This document shows positions 6,812 to 7,235 of a stretch of DNA of 7,235 nt, one piece after another. Every line of letters starts with the position of its first letter. Within the stretch, counting starts at the first letter, position 1. The position numbers and the translations under genes are program-made. The stretch is taken from NCBI GenBank assembly GCA_009922405.1, contig RFVZ01000131.1:1-7235 (forward strand), read 5' to 3'. The notes below the pieces were generated by a model. That model was not told the origin of the DNA and did not search any database. It saw only the letters and a program-made list of their open reading frames with translations. This DNA comes from Betaproteobacteria bacterium (lineage in GTDB: Bacteria; Pseudomonadota; Gammaproteobacteria; Burkholderiales; Burkholderiaceae_E).

Positions 6812-6912
6812 CGTGGTGGCAGGCAAGGGCCCGGTGGTGCCCCCACGCTGGGTGGATGCCATTAGACTGAGAGAACTCATCAACCCGCGATTTTCGCCCG
6901 ATTTTGAATCGA

Positions 6913-7235
6913 ATGTCATCTACCGACACTGACGATCGCTTTGATCAGGACCTCGATCGATGGCTCGAAGCGGTGCCTGCTGGTCATGGACAACGAGTCG
7001 TGGTGGGCTTATCAGGCGGTGTGGACTCTTCGGTCTCGGCGTGGATGCTTAAACAAGCCGGCTGGGACGTCATCGGTCTCTTCATGAAAAACTGGGAGGA
7101 TGATGATGACGGAGACTATTGTTCTACTCGTCAGGATCTGATTGATGCTGCAAGCGCAGCAGATTGCGCTGGTGTGCCCCTTGAAGCCGTTAATTTCTCG
7201 GCTCAGTATAAGGATCGCGTGTTCGCTGAATTTCT
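6913..7235 (+). CDS. mnmA: tRNA-specific 2-thiouridylase MnmA (3'-truncated by window edge)
   Basis: Cytoplasmic enzyme that activates U34 of tRNA(Lys/Glu/Gln) with ATP and installs sulfur delivered by the Tus relay or a similar system. The 107 visible residues include the ATP pyrophosphatase PP-loop VGLSGGVDSSVSAW (31-44), then GLFMKNWEDDDDGDYCS (55-71) and VNFSAQYKDRVFAEF (93-107), all hallmarks of MnmA. The catalytic cysteines (Cys102 and Cys199 in E. coli) lie beyond the part shown. The PP-loop begins at residue 34, some 20 residues later than in E. coli. An in-frame TGA at 6868-6870 bounds the frame upstream, and ATG 6913 is the first ATG after it. No strong Shine-Dalgarno is visible, so the start is less certain than the identity. 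Confidence 0.93.
   Translation, partial: MSSTDTDDRFDQDLDRWLEAVPAGHGQRVVVGLSGGVDSSVSAWMLKQAGWDVIGLFMKNWEDDDDGDYCSTRQDLIDAASAADCAGVPLEAVNFSAQYKDRVFAEF

Larger units (their letters stand above)
6744..6912. other. Divergent intergenic region between pntAA and mnmA
   Basis: This 169-base gap holds the 5' leaders of pntAA (leftwards) and mnmA (rightwards). The middle (6803-6810) carries overlapping -10-like sequences for both directions, and 6820-6860 is GC-rich with short imperfect repeats of GGTGGT/GGGCCC type but no convincing long stem. I see no small open frame with a ribosome-binding site and no riboswitch fold that I can recognise. Confidence 0.6.

Noticed and set aside
6820..6860. GC-rich GGGCCC/GGTGGTGCCC segment as a terminator or operator
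   Set aside because: Only short imperfect pairings can be drawn, there is no T run on either side, and it lies upstream of two divergent genes.

Overview
The window reads as an ordinary, moderately GC-rich stretch of a pseudomonadotal chromosome, most likely betaproteobacterial or a related gammaproteobacterium. This rests on the style of the GlcDEF, PntAA/PntAB/PntB and MnmA proteins; the assignment is by protein resemblance only, and no rRNA or other marker is present. No mobile element, CRISPR array, tRNA or rRNA was seen.

Layout. Positions 1-3839 (+ strand) hold a tightly packed glcD-glcE-glcF block, with glcD missing its first codons at the window edge. It encodes the three subunits of membrane-associated glycolate oxidase/dehydrogenase, which turns glycolate into glyoxylate. 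Positions 3823-6743 (- strand) hold the three-gene split form of the proton-translocating NAD(P) transhydrogenase, transcribed pntAA-pntAB-pntB. The last codons of glcF and pntB overlap tail to tail by 17 bp, so no intergenic terminator separates the two convergent operons. Positions 6744-6912 are a divergent intergenic region with weak candidate promoters. From 6913 (+ strand) runs the N-terminal part of mnmA, the tRNA 2-thiouridylase, cut off by the window end.

The main anomaly lies inside pntAA. A 31-bp perfect inverted repeat (5855-5885 and 5911-5941, 25-nt spacer) sits in the coding sequence. The upstream arm in the gene's direction encodes normal PntA sequence (LVTDAMVAAM). The second arm is its exact reverse complement and takes the place of the conserved stretch expected after VIVDMAA. 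Past the repeat, the normal PntA C-terminus (HGIVIVGETNLP...) is fully readable, but in another frame, down to a TGA at 5664-5662. The gene is therefore broken by what looks like a fold-back (template-switch) inverted duplication with loss of some native sequence, or the junction is a sequencing or assembly artefact. The broken frame stays open by chance to 5694, so a gene caller would report a plausible 349-residue protein with a scrambled tail.

How the genes fit together. GlcDEF feeds electrons from glycolate into the quinone pool. PntAA/AB/B would couple the proton gradient to NADPH formation, but would probably be inactive if the pntAA lesion is real. MnmA is an unrelated housekeeping gene. 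I see no wholly new biological system here; the pntAA inverted duplication is the feature that deserves checking.
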